NCBI RefSeq assembly: GCF_010183535.1
Contig: NC_071331.1
Location: 25,606,001 to 25,670,000 of the forward strand
Source: Caenorhabditis remanei
Lineage: Eukaryota > Nematoda > Chromadorea > Rhabditida > Rhabditidae
Length of the DNA stretch: 64,000 nucleotides
Direction of reading: 5' to 3'
Made by a program: the position numbers and the translations under genes. The notes under the pieces are model-generated. The model saw only the letters and a program-made list of their open reading frames with translations. It had not been told where the DNA came from and searched no databases. Position 1 is the stretch's first letter; the number at the start of each line of letters is the position of its first letter. Shown here piece by piece: positions 21,864 through 33,905 of this stretch.

Positions 21864-22367
21864 TCGTTTTGACCACATTTTTTAAACATTTTTATTTTAT
21901 TTTAATTTTAACCTTCTGTTCCCCCTACCCCGTTGCTCCTTTCAATTCAGTGACTCCCTATTTTTGATCATCATTGTCATTCCTCTTCTCAAGTTGTTGT
22001 CTGTTGAAATAATCATATTGTATGGATTAGTTGCTCTCCTGATCTGATCCTCTCCTATCATTTTCTTTCCTCTTGATTGTTAATTACTCTTTATTTATTA
22101 TTCTAATTGCGAATTCTTGAACCTTTCCCCGTCTCCTCTAAAAACACCATCCGGTAGCCCCACAACCACCAACACTGATTCTTATATTTTTCCTGTGTCT
22201 CTCCCTCTCTCTCTCTCTTATTCAATAAACACCCCTTTTATCGTGTAGATCTCTCTCTCCCTTTAATCCACATAATGAGTATACATCTGCTTGGATTACC
22301 TGTCTTCTTTCTCTATTCGGTGTCTGCATCTTTTCGGCTCTAGTGACCATCTGCAACATTTATTAAT
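21864..22367. other. npp-8 3' UTR and convergent spacer
   Basis: Pyrimidine-rich 3' UTR with CT repeats and an AATAAA at 22224-22229. The next gene ends convergently at 22368. Confidence 0.55.
22224..22229 (+). terminator. npp-8: Poly(A) signal for npp-8
   Basis: AATAAA about 360 nt after the npp-8 stop, following a CT-rich run. Confidence 0.6.
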
Positions 22368-23943
22368 TTAGTAAATTATATAGGTAAACACCAAGAGAAT
22401 TATCCCTAGAATTCCTGATTTATTGGAAATCGCTCCTTTTGTAGTTGTTACCAAGCTAGAAGGCGTTGTAGGTAGAGTTAGGCCTTCTGAAATTTCTTTA
22501 TTTTTCTCTTTTCTCAATCTATAATGATAGCTATCTGAAAATACTGCACAGCATAGCGTCCTGCTATCGGTTAGTTTGATTGCACCGAAAAGTAATTTGA
22601 TAGTTTTGGCACCCACACTTCTTTCCGCGCGTTCCGAAAATCATTGTTAGTGTTGATTCTGGAATTCTCTGTTTCATTCCGGGGAGTGCTTCTCTCAACT
22701 CACGTCTCCTCGAGTCCGCTCATCTGAAATGAGACAGAATACAACAAATTATAGATGACAGACAGGCCCGAAATCGCCGAGTTCTCCGCATTTGATATCA
22801 TATGAATTGTGACATTTTCAGGTGCATAGGAGCTCATTAGAAGGCCCGTTGTGGTCACGGCAGACGTTGTGCCACCATTTGGATCGTCTGGAATTCAGTG
22901 AGTTTTTAACAAAAATGAAATCTAGGGCTACATTTTTGTAGTTGACAACTTTTAGATAGCTCCGCCCACTTTTGAGGTATGCCCCTTTAAAGGCAGATTT
23001 CTATAGAACGATGTTTCAAATCCATCTATCTTTAAAGACGCATATCTAAAAAATGGGCGGGACTTTAGGTTTTCTGAAAATGATGATGTCAATATCTCCG
23101 CCCCCATGAATCACCCCATCCTTGTTGAACATCAAACTTCAAGAATCCGTTCGATCGAATGTACCAAACATCATTGAACACTTGAAATGGTTCTACGTTG
23201 GCAAAGTACCATACTGCGTCGATACGCAAGGGATTCGAGAAGATTCTCTGTTGTCGACTAGCATCCGCTACTGGATCCTTATAAGTCTCCATTGGCTCAT
23301 TCCAAAAGATTGCGAAGCTTGATGTTGGGAGACTGGAGACACTTGACACTTGAGACGACTTATCAGGGATGTAGAGTGGGGAGGTTTGGTTGCGAAGTCC
23401 TAGATTGAGATTGAGGAAGACTAGTGTCACGTCATCAGAGTTAGAGGTGATGGAGATTTTGCGGTTGACGAGATAGACGTGGAAGTTGGGATCTGGAAAA
23501 GATTTATGAAACTGAAAGCAATATCAGAATCTCTCTTTACCTTGCGCCTGAGTGAACGTTGTGAAGTACAAGAACCCAGTCATCCACATGGCATCATTTT
23601 CAACGTTCGTTGAACTGATCGTAATAGTTCCATTGGCTTTCCAACCAATCTCAGATCCATCCGGATTCGTACCGAGTTGACTAAGATCCCAAGCAGTTTT
23701 GATCTCCCCGTTATTGGTGATTTTGACGTTGCTCAATAGAGTGATGTCATCGCTGGAAGCAACATAGAGTTTGGCACCAGCCTAAAAGTTTTAGTCTAAA
23801 ATATATATTACAAAGCGAAAAGTAAGCTATACCCAAACGGCTAAGCTAAGTTCTCCTTTATCTGCTGTAATATTTGAGAATCTAATGATAGAAAGTGTTG
23901 GAGTGGCTAGGAGTACAACTAGAAGTAGAAGTAGGTGATGCAT
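22368..23943 (-). CDS. CUB-like secreted protein 1, 3' end probably decayed
   Basis: Exons 23833-23943 (signal peptide MHHLLLLLVVLLATPTLS), 23541-23781 and 23115-23492 join cleanly and carry the family pattern (NVEPFQVFNDVWYIRSNGF). A fourth exon begins at 22887 (DDPNGGTTSAVTTTGLLM). After that the model breaks. The donor near ISGLS is non-consensus. The family motif reading AGRYAVQYFQ is out of frame with the KLTDS just before it, and no GT donor follows it. The GPI-type tail (GILGIILLVFTYIIY) is still open in another frame through what would be the former intron. It is a recent pseudogene or an unusual isoform. TGATAAGG lies at 23980. Confidence 0.6.
22955..23070. repeat. Small hairpin in CUB-like gene 1 intron
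   Basis: Inverted arms TCCGCCCACTTTTGAGGTAT... and ...ATCTAAAAAATGGGCGGGAC face each other with a short loop. Immediately before it is a TTTTTGTAGTTGACAACTTT fragment of the 10062 MITE family. Confidence 0.6.
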
Positions 23944-24186
23944 AGTGTGTCGACTGAAAAGGGGCGACAAGACAGGTGGTGATAAGGAAACTTTGTGTCT
24001 TCTTAGAATCATCCTTCATGTTTTCAGTCTAGTTACAGTTTTTTGCATTAGAGCGAACATTCATCATGTTGAAATATTATGCAAATATACCGTTATCAAT
24101 TTTACTCATTTATTTGTTCAAGAAGGAAACACCCATTTTTTGATGGCATCGTTTGAGAAAGAAATCGCATTAAAACATTAAAGCAC

Positions 24187-25631
24187 TTAAAGAACACAAG
24201 TGAAAAAGGTGACGGCCAACATTGAAATCATCACAGTAGAAGTTGTACTGGATTTCGTTGTCGTTTGATATCCCGAAGTTGTTGCAGTTTGAGAGGTTGT
24301 AGGTGGATTGGTTGGTGCAACGGAGGAAGATGAGGAGACGGGGTTTACTGGAGCTGCTGTAGACGTTGAGGTTGCAGCAACTGGTGGCTTAGTGGTAGTT
24401 GTAGTTGTTACAGGTGCCATGGTGACTGGTCCATGATCAACATTAAAATACTGAATGTAGTAAATTCCAGCGAAAATGTTACTGGGGACTATCTGCAAGT
24501 TGCCAGCTTCCCAGGCTTGCTCTTGGAGGTTGTTGGTTGCATCTTGACCGCTGATTATTCTGAAATCATTTGTTGGATCTTTGCAGAGTTTAATACATGG
24601 AAAAGCTCACTGGAAATCAGCAGATTGAGAGTTTAACTGTCCGTTTAGCTGAATCGTCAAATTGTTATATTCGAACAACTCCGTTGACACTACATAACCA
24701 CTGTTACCCACTCGATTCCCTCCCGCTGCTGGAAAGTTGACTTGACTATTCAAAGTCATGAGTTGACTGTTAGTCATCCCGGTAACAGTTACAGCACCCG
24801 CTTGAATTGTGGTTGTATCCACATAAGTGTCGGAGACATTTAACTGGAATCCGCCGTTGACTCCTCGCAACCACATTGTCTCTGAGAATTGAAGAGGATC
24901 AATGGCGTCGAAGAATGTGGGTACTCGACCGCCGAGTGGGTGTTTCAATGGATTCGAAAATATGTTTCTTTCCACTGCGTCCACACTATTGACATCAGCG
25001 TAGAAGTCAGTCGGCAGGTACTTATAGAAGTAGATGTAAGAAGTCTTGGGTTGAACGATGTTCTCCACTCGAATATGCTTGAATCCAGCGTAATTTGGAT
25101 TGCCAGCAGTATTCATGTTTGGAGTTGCCAAGAATACAATCGTTGTATCTTTTGCTTGACTTCTGTCGAGAACAATATTGGATCCTCTGACTGCGTAAAC
25201 CAGGAAATTCGGGTCTTTATCCATGACTGGTGTTATGATCAAAAATTCTCCGGTCAAGTTTTTAGTCACATCCATAGAGTTGGTTGTTGTCACTGTTACA
25301 TCACTGTTGATTTGGAACCCGGTTGAAAAGCTATTGGCGTCATGGCCAGAGAGCAGTTTGTCTAGTCTGAAAACTATGGGAATCCGAATCTCAGAATTCA
25401 ATGTGATAGCTCTCACGTAATAGTTTTTCCTTGCGATGCCAATGTGATCTTTGACAAATGCACCGCTTTGTCTCGAGACGCTAAAAAGATCCTTGAACCG
25501 TCCGCCACATCCGGTATCTGAGTGGGAGTCGTGTTATTATAGTAGTAACTGATTTTATGCAAAGTCGCTTGCTTTGAATATACAGCAGGAACAATGCAAA
25601 GAATCAATATTACTCCGCATGTTTTCAACAT
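24187..25631 (-). CDS. CUB-like secreted protein 2, mucin-like with GPI-type tail
   Basis: Exons 25417-25631, 24611-25366 and 24187-24559 give 1344 nt, 447 residues. Signal peptide MLKTCGVILILCIVPAVYS, then the nematode CUB-like region (SRIFLASRDKA, DPNFLVYAV, IDPLQFSETMW), the IFAGIYYIQYF block, a long T/P/S-rich stalk and a hydrophobic end (VMISMLAVTFFTCVL) that fits GPI anchoring. Family members in C. elegans (dod/irg/dct genes) are gut-expressed and change with infection and insulin signalling; that this one does so is inference. It has fewer introns than its neighbours. Confidence 0.85.
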
Positions 25632-25820
25632 AATTGATTAGGAAAGGAGAACCCGAAAATTGCGGAAATGAAGAGAGAGTGAGGGTTGGGAAAGAGGTGT
25701 AACGCCTCTTTTAAGTGCATCCTATCTTCATGATGATATGAGAGAGGAGGAAACACGTCAATTTATTTGATGATATCGGCACAATTGAATCATCATTTGA
25801 TCTAGACCATTTTGAATGTT

Positions 25821-27195
25821 TTAATAGGTTAAAAGTACAGTAATAAGGGAAGTTATGATAAGTGAAATTGGTGACGTGAATTTTGTAGTGGTTTCGATGC
25901 TGGATCTGCCTTCAGTTGTCCTAGTAGATATGCTACGCGAGGTTGTAGAAGTGCTACCTGGTGTCCTATTAGTGTCATCATTAATATCCACTCGAAAATA
26001 CTGCATATAGAAAACGCCCGAGTCCAACCGCGATGGCTTTATATAAAGACTAGTGGTGTTCAAGTTCCACTCGAATATTTTCGAAATCATTGGTGGCGTT
26101 TGATGCATTCTGGAATTTATAACATGGGTTTCAAAAAATCCACCACGCTCCCAGACAAACCGCTCACCTCAATGTTTCACACTCAATATTGCTGCACATT
26201 GTTGCGTTAACATCAGCAAACAACTGTGTTGAAACCAACAATCCAAAAACGCATACATGATACTCATGAAACACATAGTTCACTACAGTATCCACAGTAT
26301 GAAACTGGCTCATCACGAATCCTGTGGTCGTTGGACTTGTCGTTATGGATTCAGATGGATCTTTCCATTGCTGGGAGATTGTAAGCTGGATACCACCGAT
26401 GGCTCGGATGTGCCAAGCACGCAGGGAGTATTGAAGCGGCTCGATGTTGTCGAAAAAGCTGTAATACAATAATTTAGTGATATTGTGGGAAGACGTGTCT
26501 TACTATGTACTGGGTGTCTCTGCCGGCCAATAGTTCACTGGATTCGTAAATATCGACTTGTCAGCTGTTACCTGATAGTCCGGGTCATCATACCCATTTT
26601 CAGGTATATCTTTGTAAAACCAAAGTTTAGTTGTCTTTGGTTGAACGATATTCTCTATTCTGGTATTGTAGAGTGCCTTGTACTCCGGATCACTTGGAAG
26701 CCTGCTGACTAGCGGATTGAGAAGAACCAGAGTGGTATTGGAGTTAGTAGGTCGATTTACTATAAGGGTTTTATCGATGACTGAGTAAACGAAAAAGTTT
26801 GGATCCCTTGCCATGTCTCGTGAGGATATAAAGAGCACTCCGTTCAAGTTATTGGTGACATCTGCGCTGTTTTGTGTAGATATGATTAAATCGCTATTGA
26901 CAGGGAAGCCGAGAAGAAATCCGTTCGCGTCGAAGTTGGTTAGTAGTTGGTCAAGGGATACGGTAAGGCCGTTGGAAGATATTGTGATAGCATTAAGAGT
27001 AGCAGGATCATCGGATGAGCAAAGGTAGAGGTTGGAGCCGTCCTGTTAAAGCGAAGCTCAGAAAACGTTTGTTATCTATATCTCACTCACTTCCACATAA
27101 GCTATCCTAACAGGATCCGTTAGACTGTAATCACGTAGCTGTCGAAGTTCTGCATGAGAGAAACCAAAAAAAGTAACAAATAAAGGAATCCACAT
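25821..27195 (-). CDS. CUB-like secreted protein 3
   Basis: Exons 27091-27195, 26504-27042, 26168-26458 and 25821-26109 give 1224 nt, 407 residues, phases 0, 2 and 2. Signal peptide MWIPLFVTFFGFSHA; CUB-like blocks NLYLCSSDD, DPNFFVYSV, FFDNIEPLQYSLRAWHI; SGVFYMQYFRV; a shorter Ser/Thr-rich stalk; and hydrophobic tail SLIITSLITVLLTY. The third exon holds an unusual Cys pair (MCSNIEC) also hinted at in the next gene (SCNEIDC). A TGATAAGT site is at 27259, about 65 bp upstream of the ATG. Confidence 0.85.
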
Positions 27196-27372
27196 AATTG
27201 TTTCTTGTTAAGTTTCTCCGACGCCGCGGTTTTTTTGAATTTATTCTTCTGACCGTCTTGATAAGTGCATTATGATTTTTTTTGATAAAGAAGGATACAC
27301 ACACACCCCTGCTTAACATTGTTAAGCCAACAACCACACCCCTGTTTAGACAATTTATTTATTTATTGTTTG

Positions 27373-28723
27373 TTATAACAGTAAAGTACACATAGTTGTT
27401 ACTAATGCTGCTAGAATCGGTAATAATCTGAAGGTAGATTTGGTTGTAGTCTCAGGAGGTTTTACTGTAGTTGTAGTAGAAGAAGATGTAGGAGAACTAA
27501 TACCTTTCTCTGAAAAGAAGAAATTAGTTCAGCAAGTTAAAGAAACTCACCGATTCTAAAGTATTGCAAGTAGAAGTATCCATACTTTTGATTTGCATAG
27601 TCTACATACATTACTGTATCGTTTCGGTTATACTGGAACTTGTCCGCGAACACTTGCATAGTAAATGGTTCGGTGACACAATCGATCTCGTTGCAACTTG
27701 TCACATTTATACCTGTTTGCCGATCGGCAGTTGTCATCTGGAATAGAATAGATTTATTCTCATTCAACTCTTGCCTCACTTACCATATACCCAAACATGC
27801 CTTCATGACCGGGTGTGTTCCTAAAATTTGTGGTCGAATTGTCACTGGTATACTGAGTCATTGTGTAACCGGTCGTCGTTTCCTTTGTGGTTTCGTACTT
27901 TGACAGATCGCGCCATTCGGAAGACACCTTGAGAGTGATGCCTCCTCCGGTGGCACGAATGTACCAGATGCGCATTGAGAATTGAATTGGCTCAATGTTG
28001 TCGAAAAAGGCAGTATCTGCATCATTATTTCCTGTTGGGAAGAGTGAAACTGGATTACTAAAAATCATCTTCCTAATCGTTTCCTGATAAGTTGGATCCG
28101 TATAACCATCGCTAGGTACCCCTTGATACATCCTAAAACTGGTGCTCTTCGGTTGAATAATACTTTCCATTCTGGCGTTGTACAAAGGCTTGTTCACTGG
28201 ATCCGTAGCGGTACGCTCGACTCTTTTGTTGAGAAGTAACAAGGTGGTCTCGTTAGTAGTCGATCGATCGATTGTCTTCACTTGATCCGAGACAAGATAC
28301 ACCAGAAAGTTTGGGTCTTTCGCCATGGCTGCGTTGGAAATGAATAATATTCCATTCAATGTCTCAGTTTCGGCTTCAGTATTTGTGGTAGCTATCGTGA
28401 GATCACTGTTTACAGGAAACCCATTAGAGTAACCATTAGCATCGAAGTCACCCAAAAGTTGTTGCAAGTTCTTTGTTTGGCCGTTTGAAGATAAAGTGAT
28501 CCGGCTAAGCATTAAAGCTTTATCATTAGAAGACAGATAAACCTTTGAGCCGTCCTGAAATTAGCAGTATTAGTAGGATTTCAATATCTAATTTTTGACT
28601 CACCTCCACATTGTTCACTTTTGTGGGTGTAGCTGACTTATAATTGTAAAGTTGGAGTGTCAGACTGGCAGAACTACAAAGTTCTATGAAAGTAAAGATA
28701 AGGCACAATGGCAGTGATTTCAT
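27373..28723 (-). CDS. CUB-like secreted protein 4
   Basis: Exons 28604-28723, 27784-28554, 27551-27737 and 27373-27509 give 1215 nt, 404 residues. Signal peptide MKSLPLCLIFTFIELCSS; CUB-like region with SKVYLSSND, DPNFLVYLV, FFDNIEPIQFSMRIWYI; then YGYFYLQYFRIG and, in a separate last exon, a short Thr-rich stalk plus hydrophobic tail (LLPILAALVTTMCTLLL). It is closest to gene 3 (INVTSCNEIDC Cys pair, IQPKST block), so the two look like sisters. A TTATCT (AGATAA) site lies near 28780. Confidence 0.85.
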
Positions 28724-28878
28724 CTTTTTCTAGACAGCCACAAAATTTCACATGCTTTTATGCAATTCCTCCGTTTTCCTTATCTCTAAACACCCATTCC
28801 GCCAATTTAATGGGTTGTAAACATGTGCAGAGAATGTGAACATGCAATGTTTCATAATTTTTTATCAAAAAATAATCA

Positions 28879-30464
28879 TCACATAAAGAAACCAAGCACA
28901 ACCAGAATAGCAGAGAAAATCGAGAGAGATCGAGAGGATTTGGTAGTGGTGGCTACGGTAGTGGTAGACACCTGAGTACCTGTTCCAGGAATCGGTGTGG
29001 TGGTGGTTACTGTAGGATTGCCAGATACTGTAGACTGCGTTGACCCCGTTCCAATGCTTACAGTAGACTCGGCGGTTGCCTGAGTTTGAGTGCTTTGAGT
29101 ACTTCCGGGGACTGTAGTGGTAGTAGTGCTGGTGACTACTGGGAGGACGTCTGTGCCTAAAGCTCCAACGCTAGAGAGTAATTGGTTGATATTACTCACT
29201 AATACTAAAGTACTGGCAATAGAATGTTCCAGCAATGAAGTTCGACGCTGTCACATTCAACAATTGTGCGGCAACTGGCGAAGTTTTAATTAGGTGTGTC
29301 GTGTTTTTCGTCTGATCATATCTATAGAAATGATATTGGGAGGAGTGCCAAGAATAGATCACACTCACGTTTGCACGAAATTTCCGTTGCTTCCTCGAAA
29401 CACGAAACTGACGCTGGCGGTCAAGTACGCTGTGATCTAAAAATACATTTTTGGTGATAAGACCAAATTCGAAGAAAGAAGTCAGAGCAGCTTACCATAG
29501 TACCGACAGATCTTCCACGAGTCGGATCGGACTGGAAATTGACGATGTGATTCGAGTAGATGAAGTTGCTATTGATCAATAGACCAGTAGTGTTAGCGCT
29601 GGTTGTTGTTGTATTATGGTTAGCAACATAATTATTCTGCATATCCATTGTAACTGGTCCATACGAGGTGATGTACCAATAGTCGAGACCGATTTGGAGT
29701 GGCTCCACGTGGTCGAAAAAGAGTCTAGTTGTGCTTACTGGATTCCCATTGTTGTCGATAGTCGTGTAGTTGAAGGGATTCATAAAGAATTGGTTGGAAG
29801 TCACACTCTTATAGTTGTTAGCTGGTACTCCGTATTGAAAGTATACATTTTCAGCCTGCGTCATCATCAGATTTGTCAAATACGTGGATTTCCCTGGCTG
29901 GTCAGATTCTCCAGATTGTGCTGCCAACTGAGTGTTCAGAATTACCGTAGTAGCAGCTACACCACTCAAGTTGATGTGATGGGAACCTGTGATCACATAG
30001 ACAGAGAATGAAGCGTCCTGTGCTTGTTGAGCAGTTGTAGCATACAAGTAACCGGTTAGGGTGTAGGAGACAGCGTTGGGGTTAGTGGTGGTCAGAGTGA
30101 GTCCTCCGTTGAGAGTTATTTTATTTGGAGTGCCATCAGGATTTACTTTGGCCAAGTCGGATAACCTATAAGCTATTGAATTTTGAAAAAAAATTGTCTA
30201 GCAGCTAGACTAACAAATAAGTGTGTCCTCCTGTCACCACTTGAATATTTTTCAAGTTATTTGGGTCATCATTCGATGCCAAATACAAGTTTCCACCATC
30301 CTGAAATAATTTTGTAATCATATGTAACATAACACACTTACCTCGACACCGGCTATGTTTGAAGTGGTTCCATTCAAAAAATCTCTGAGCGATACTACTA
30401 CAGGATCCGCCGAAACCAAATTAACGAATAAAAATACGGTCAACAATAGGTAGGAGAATCGCAT
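28879..30464 (-). CDS. CUB-like secreted protein 5
   Basis: Six exons (30342-30464, 30215-30300, 29496-30165, 29369-29436, 29200-29321, 28879-29156) sum to 1347 nt, 448 residues. Signal peptide MRFSYLLLTVFLFVNLVSA; NLYLASNDD; DASFSVYVI; FFDHVEPLQIGLDYWYI; AGTFYCQYF; a Thr-rich stalk and tail ending SAILVVLGFFM. The 43-nt intron 29157-29199 was inferred because it joins YFSI to the Thr-rich region in frame. TGATAAGG is at 30532, 68 bp upstream. It begins the second subgroup of the array (LQIGLDYWY, FYCQYF). Confidence 0.85.
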
Positions 30465-30776
30465 GTCGAGCAACCCAATGGAGGAAAACGCCTCTTGGGT
30501 TGCTAATTTAAGCCAATTTTCCGCAGGAAATTGATAAGGGTCACAATTGTAATGATGTTCTGTGTCCTGATTCCTGATTCATCGGTATATTTCATTATGG
30601 ATGACGTTTGAGTGGAGGAAGGAGACGGAATGGAATCATTGATAGGCTAGAAATAGGCAATAGAACTATTTTCGTCTAGTTTTACTTGAAGCTCGAAGGT
30701 TTGAATTTTCTTTATTGGCAAGAATTTTCAACAAGTAACATTGTATAACGAGATTCAACAATAGACACAATATAAA
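30465..30776. promoter_or_regulatory. Upstream region of CUB-like gene 5, includes GATA site
   Basis: Contains TGATAAGG at 30532-30539. The remainder is AT-rich spacer down to the stop of the next array member. Confidence 0.45.
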
Positions 30777-32115
30777 TTAATGCTTCAGCAATACAAACGA
30801 GAGAACTAGGATAATCAACTGAACAACACGCTGAGTTGAAGAACTTTTTGTAGTAGTTGCTACGGTCGTTGTCGTCGTTGAAGAAGCTTCAGTACTCGTC
30901 ACAGTACTTGGGGCCACAGTTGTAGTTGTAACCGGCGCAAGACCTCCGGTGTACCCATAATATTGACAGTAGAATGTGCCAGGAAACAGTGAAGTTGAGT
31001 TTATAGTCAGCTTTGAGGCTTGGAAATAAGTGGTCATCAACGCGTGTTTCACAGTTGCATTGATGTTGAAGTTTTGTTGAATGCCATTTCCATCATCCGG
31101 TTGCAAATCGAAACTTATATAATTTACGGAATTGGGGAATGTTGTGATCTGAAAACTTTAATTTCTACGAATGATTTGCCGGATAAAACTCACCAATGTG
31201 CCAACTGTCCTGCTATAGGTGTAATCCAATAAGAAATTCACAACGTGCTGTTGATAGATGTAGTTGTTGACAATCAGACCAGTGGCGTTAACTGACGTCG
31301 TTGTGTAGACATGATTACTCACGTACTTGTTCTCCAAAACCATACTCACTGCACCGTTAGTGGTGAGGTACCAGTAGTCCAATCCAATTTGAAGAGGCTC
31401 TACATTATCGAAATACTGTCTCGTTGCATTATACACATAACCCGTGTCGAAATTCACGTTATCAATGTAAAGTGGATTTTCGAAGAACTGATTGATAGTT
31501 ATATAAGTCCAGTTGAATCCGGGAATGTCATAATGGAAGCGAAGGTCAATCTCTGGAGATTGATTGATAGCTGATACATAAGACGTTTTGAGGGGCTTGT
31601 CCAAGTCCGGAGAATCAGATATAAGTTCTGTATTCAAAATTACGGCTGTGGACTTTGCAGCTCCAGTTGTGAAAACAGTTGTCTTGGTCTTGATGACAAA
31701 TACTGAGAATGTTGGGTCATCCGCTTGAATCTTGGTAGTAACATAAAGATATCCGGTTAGCACATTGGTTATTGTGTCAATGTTAGTGCTCCTCAAAGTC
31801 AACCCATTTGTAATCACGAGGCTTTTTGGTGTATCGTTATTGTTGAAGTTGTTGAGCTGGTCTAATCTAAACAGTGGAACTATGAATTTAATTTCTTTCA
31901 ATTTCTTGTTCTTACGTCATATTAACGCCATTTGTTGAAATCTGGATATTTTTCAGATAGCTGTCATCATCATTCGAAGCGATATACAATCTCGCACCCG
32001 TTTCTACCGCATCGAACGTGTAAGTCACTCCACTGGGGAACTTTTTCAGATAGAGAATATGTGGGTCGGTAAAAGCAAGGCCCGTGAGAACAGAAAGAAT
32101 TAGAATAGAAAGCAT
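30777..32115 (-). CDS. CUB-like secreted protein 6
   Basis: Exons 31916-32115, 31194-31866 and 30777-31148 give 1245 nt, 414 residues, phases 2 and 0. Signal peptide MLSILILSVLTGLAFT; RLYIASNDDD; DPTFSVFVI; YFDNVEPLQIGLDYWYL; FPGTFYCQYYG; Thr-rich stalk; tail LIILVLSFVLLKH. Exon 1 and the promoter are nearly the same as in gene 9 at 36694-36893, pointing to a recent partial duplication or gene conversion. TGATAAGT at 32180 in CTGATAAGTG. Confidence 0.85.
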
Positions 32116-32443
32116 TGCAAGCTGTCTAGTGTGGAAGACGGTTTTCTTAAATATAAAGGTGATAGTAGAGACTGACTGCTGATAAGTGAGAGAAAAAAAG
32201 AGTGCGACCAATAATTTTATGCGTCTGCACTATCGTCATGCAAGTGACGAGATGGTGATTCAAAACGTCTTTAATGTCTGTTTGCACTGACTATCAGAAT
32301 TTCTGAAAATGCCAGTTTTCTCTTATTTCTTTTAGTCTAAGATTTCTAATTTTCAGATAATTCTTTCATTAAAAATTGTCATGTTCAGTTAACAAAAAAA
32401 AAGTCAGCACTGTTAGAAAAGAGTTACACAAGAAATTCACAAA
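32116..32443. promoter_or_regulatory. Promoter of CUB-like gene 6
   Basis: The first ~100 bp (GCAAGCTGTCTAGTGTGGAA ... GACTGCTGATAAGT ... GACCAATA) are repeated almost unchanged at 36893-36992 upstream of gene 9. The TGATAAGT inside is the best candidate intestinal GATA site. The rest, from about 32220, is not shared. Confidence 0.55.
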
Positions 32444-33768
32444 TTAAGAAAGCAAGGAAGCCATCAGAACCAAAGCTAAGAATTCCGCCGCAAACACCAC
32501 AGAACATCCTTTAGTCGTTGTTGCTACAGTAGTAGTAGATGTGGCAGTACTAATTGTACTTGGCGTCATAGTACTTGTTTGCGGAGGAGGCAACAAATCC
32601 CCAGCGAATGAAAAGTACTGGCAATAAAACGTTCCTGGGAGCGTGCTATTTGTGTTGACGGTTAGCTTGTATGCTTGCTTGTTATCCCATGATATGACTC
32701 CGATATTGCTAGAGCCAATGTACACTTTTTGGGAGCTGCTTGTAGAATACTGAAGCGTAATGTCGAGATCGGAACCGTCCTCCATGAACGCAGATGTCTG
32801 AATAGGTATATTGCGAATTCTCAACTTCGGTCCCTAACTCACAATATATCCGGAAGCTCCACCTCGAGTCTCGTCCGGCTGGAAGTTTACAACATGCTCC
32901 AAATAAAGAAAGCTATTGATAATCACTCCGGTAGTTGAAGTCGCAGTCGTTTTGTAGTCATGATTGCTCACGTACTTGTTCTCTATGTACATGTTAACGG
33001 GACCCATAACTGTGAAGTACCAGTAATTCAATCCGATTTGAAGCGGCTCCACGTTATCGAAGAATCTATAAAATATGAGTTGAATCATATCAACATTAGA
33101 TAGACCTACTTTTGCACAGTAGTTGTTTGATTTTTCAAAACAATTGGATTCTGGAAGAATGTATTGTTTGTCACAGTCTTCCAATCGGCGGATGGGATGC
33201 CCCATTGGAAATATATAGCTGTATTCGGCGACTGGTTGATTTTAGTGACATATGACGTCATCGTTGGTTGATCGCCATCCGTGAACGTTTTGAGTAGAGT
33301 ATTCAGAATCACCACAGTGGACTTCATTCCGGTCACACTAACGGATTGAGTTGGCTGAACCACAAAAACATGAAACGACGGATCTTTAGCTTGAAGCGCC
33401 GTGGTCACATAGAAGAAACCAGATAACTTTGCCGTAACAGTCTCGTTGTTAGTAGTGGAAATAGATAAGTCGCCAGCTATTGAAATACTAGCTGGTGATG
33501 AATCATCATTTGGCAGCAACAGTTTGTCCAACCTGAATATCATCGATTGTTTATATGTGAGACTAGTCACTTACGTATATGTCATGACACCTGTTGTGAT
33601 TTTAATGTTTTTCAAGTACATCCAGTCATCATTAGAAGCGAGATACAAGTTGGCTCCGCCCTCCACACCTTGCACTACGGTAGTAGAAGAATATTTTTTC
33701 AAGTATAAAACTTGAGGAGTCGTAGCAACTCCGAGAATAAGAGAGAAGAACAATAGGAGACTAGGCAT
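32444..33768 (-). CDS. CUB-like secreted protein 7
   Basis: Exons 33575-33768, 33110-33532, 32843-33065 and 32444-32797 give 1194 nt, 397 residues. Signal peptide MPSLLLFFSLILGVAT; NLYLASNDD; DPSFHVFVV; FFDNVEPLQIGLNYWYF; PGTFYCQYFSF; Thr-rich stalk and tail FLALVLMASLLS. The donor at 33109 is GTAGGT, chosen because it leaves two bases for the next exon. AGATAAG at 33834 is about 65 bp upstream of the ATG. Confidence 0.85.
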
Positions 33769-33905
33769 GTCTGATTAAAAAGAATCGTGTTTCGTGGGGC
33801 ATATTCATGATTTTTATATTGAAAATGCTTGTTAGATAAGAAATTCGAAATGATACAATGCGAAGAAATGACCCGGAAGATGATATTGTATCAAAAAATC
33901 ATTTA

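Noticed and set aside
29157..29199. Read-through of this segment as coding in CUB-like gene 5
   Set aside because: The frame preceding it stops within one codon; removal as a 43-nt intron joins the family blocks in phase.
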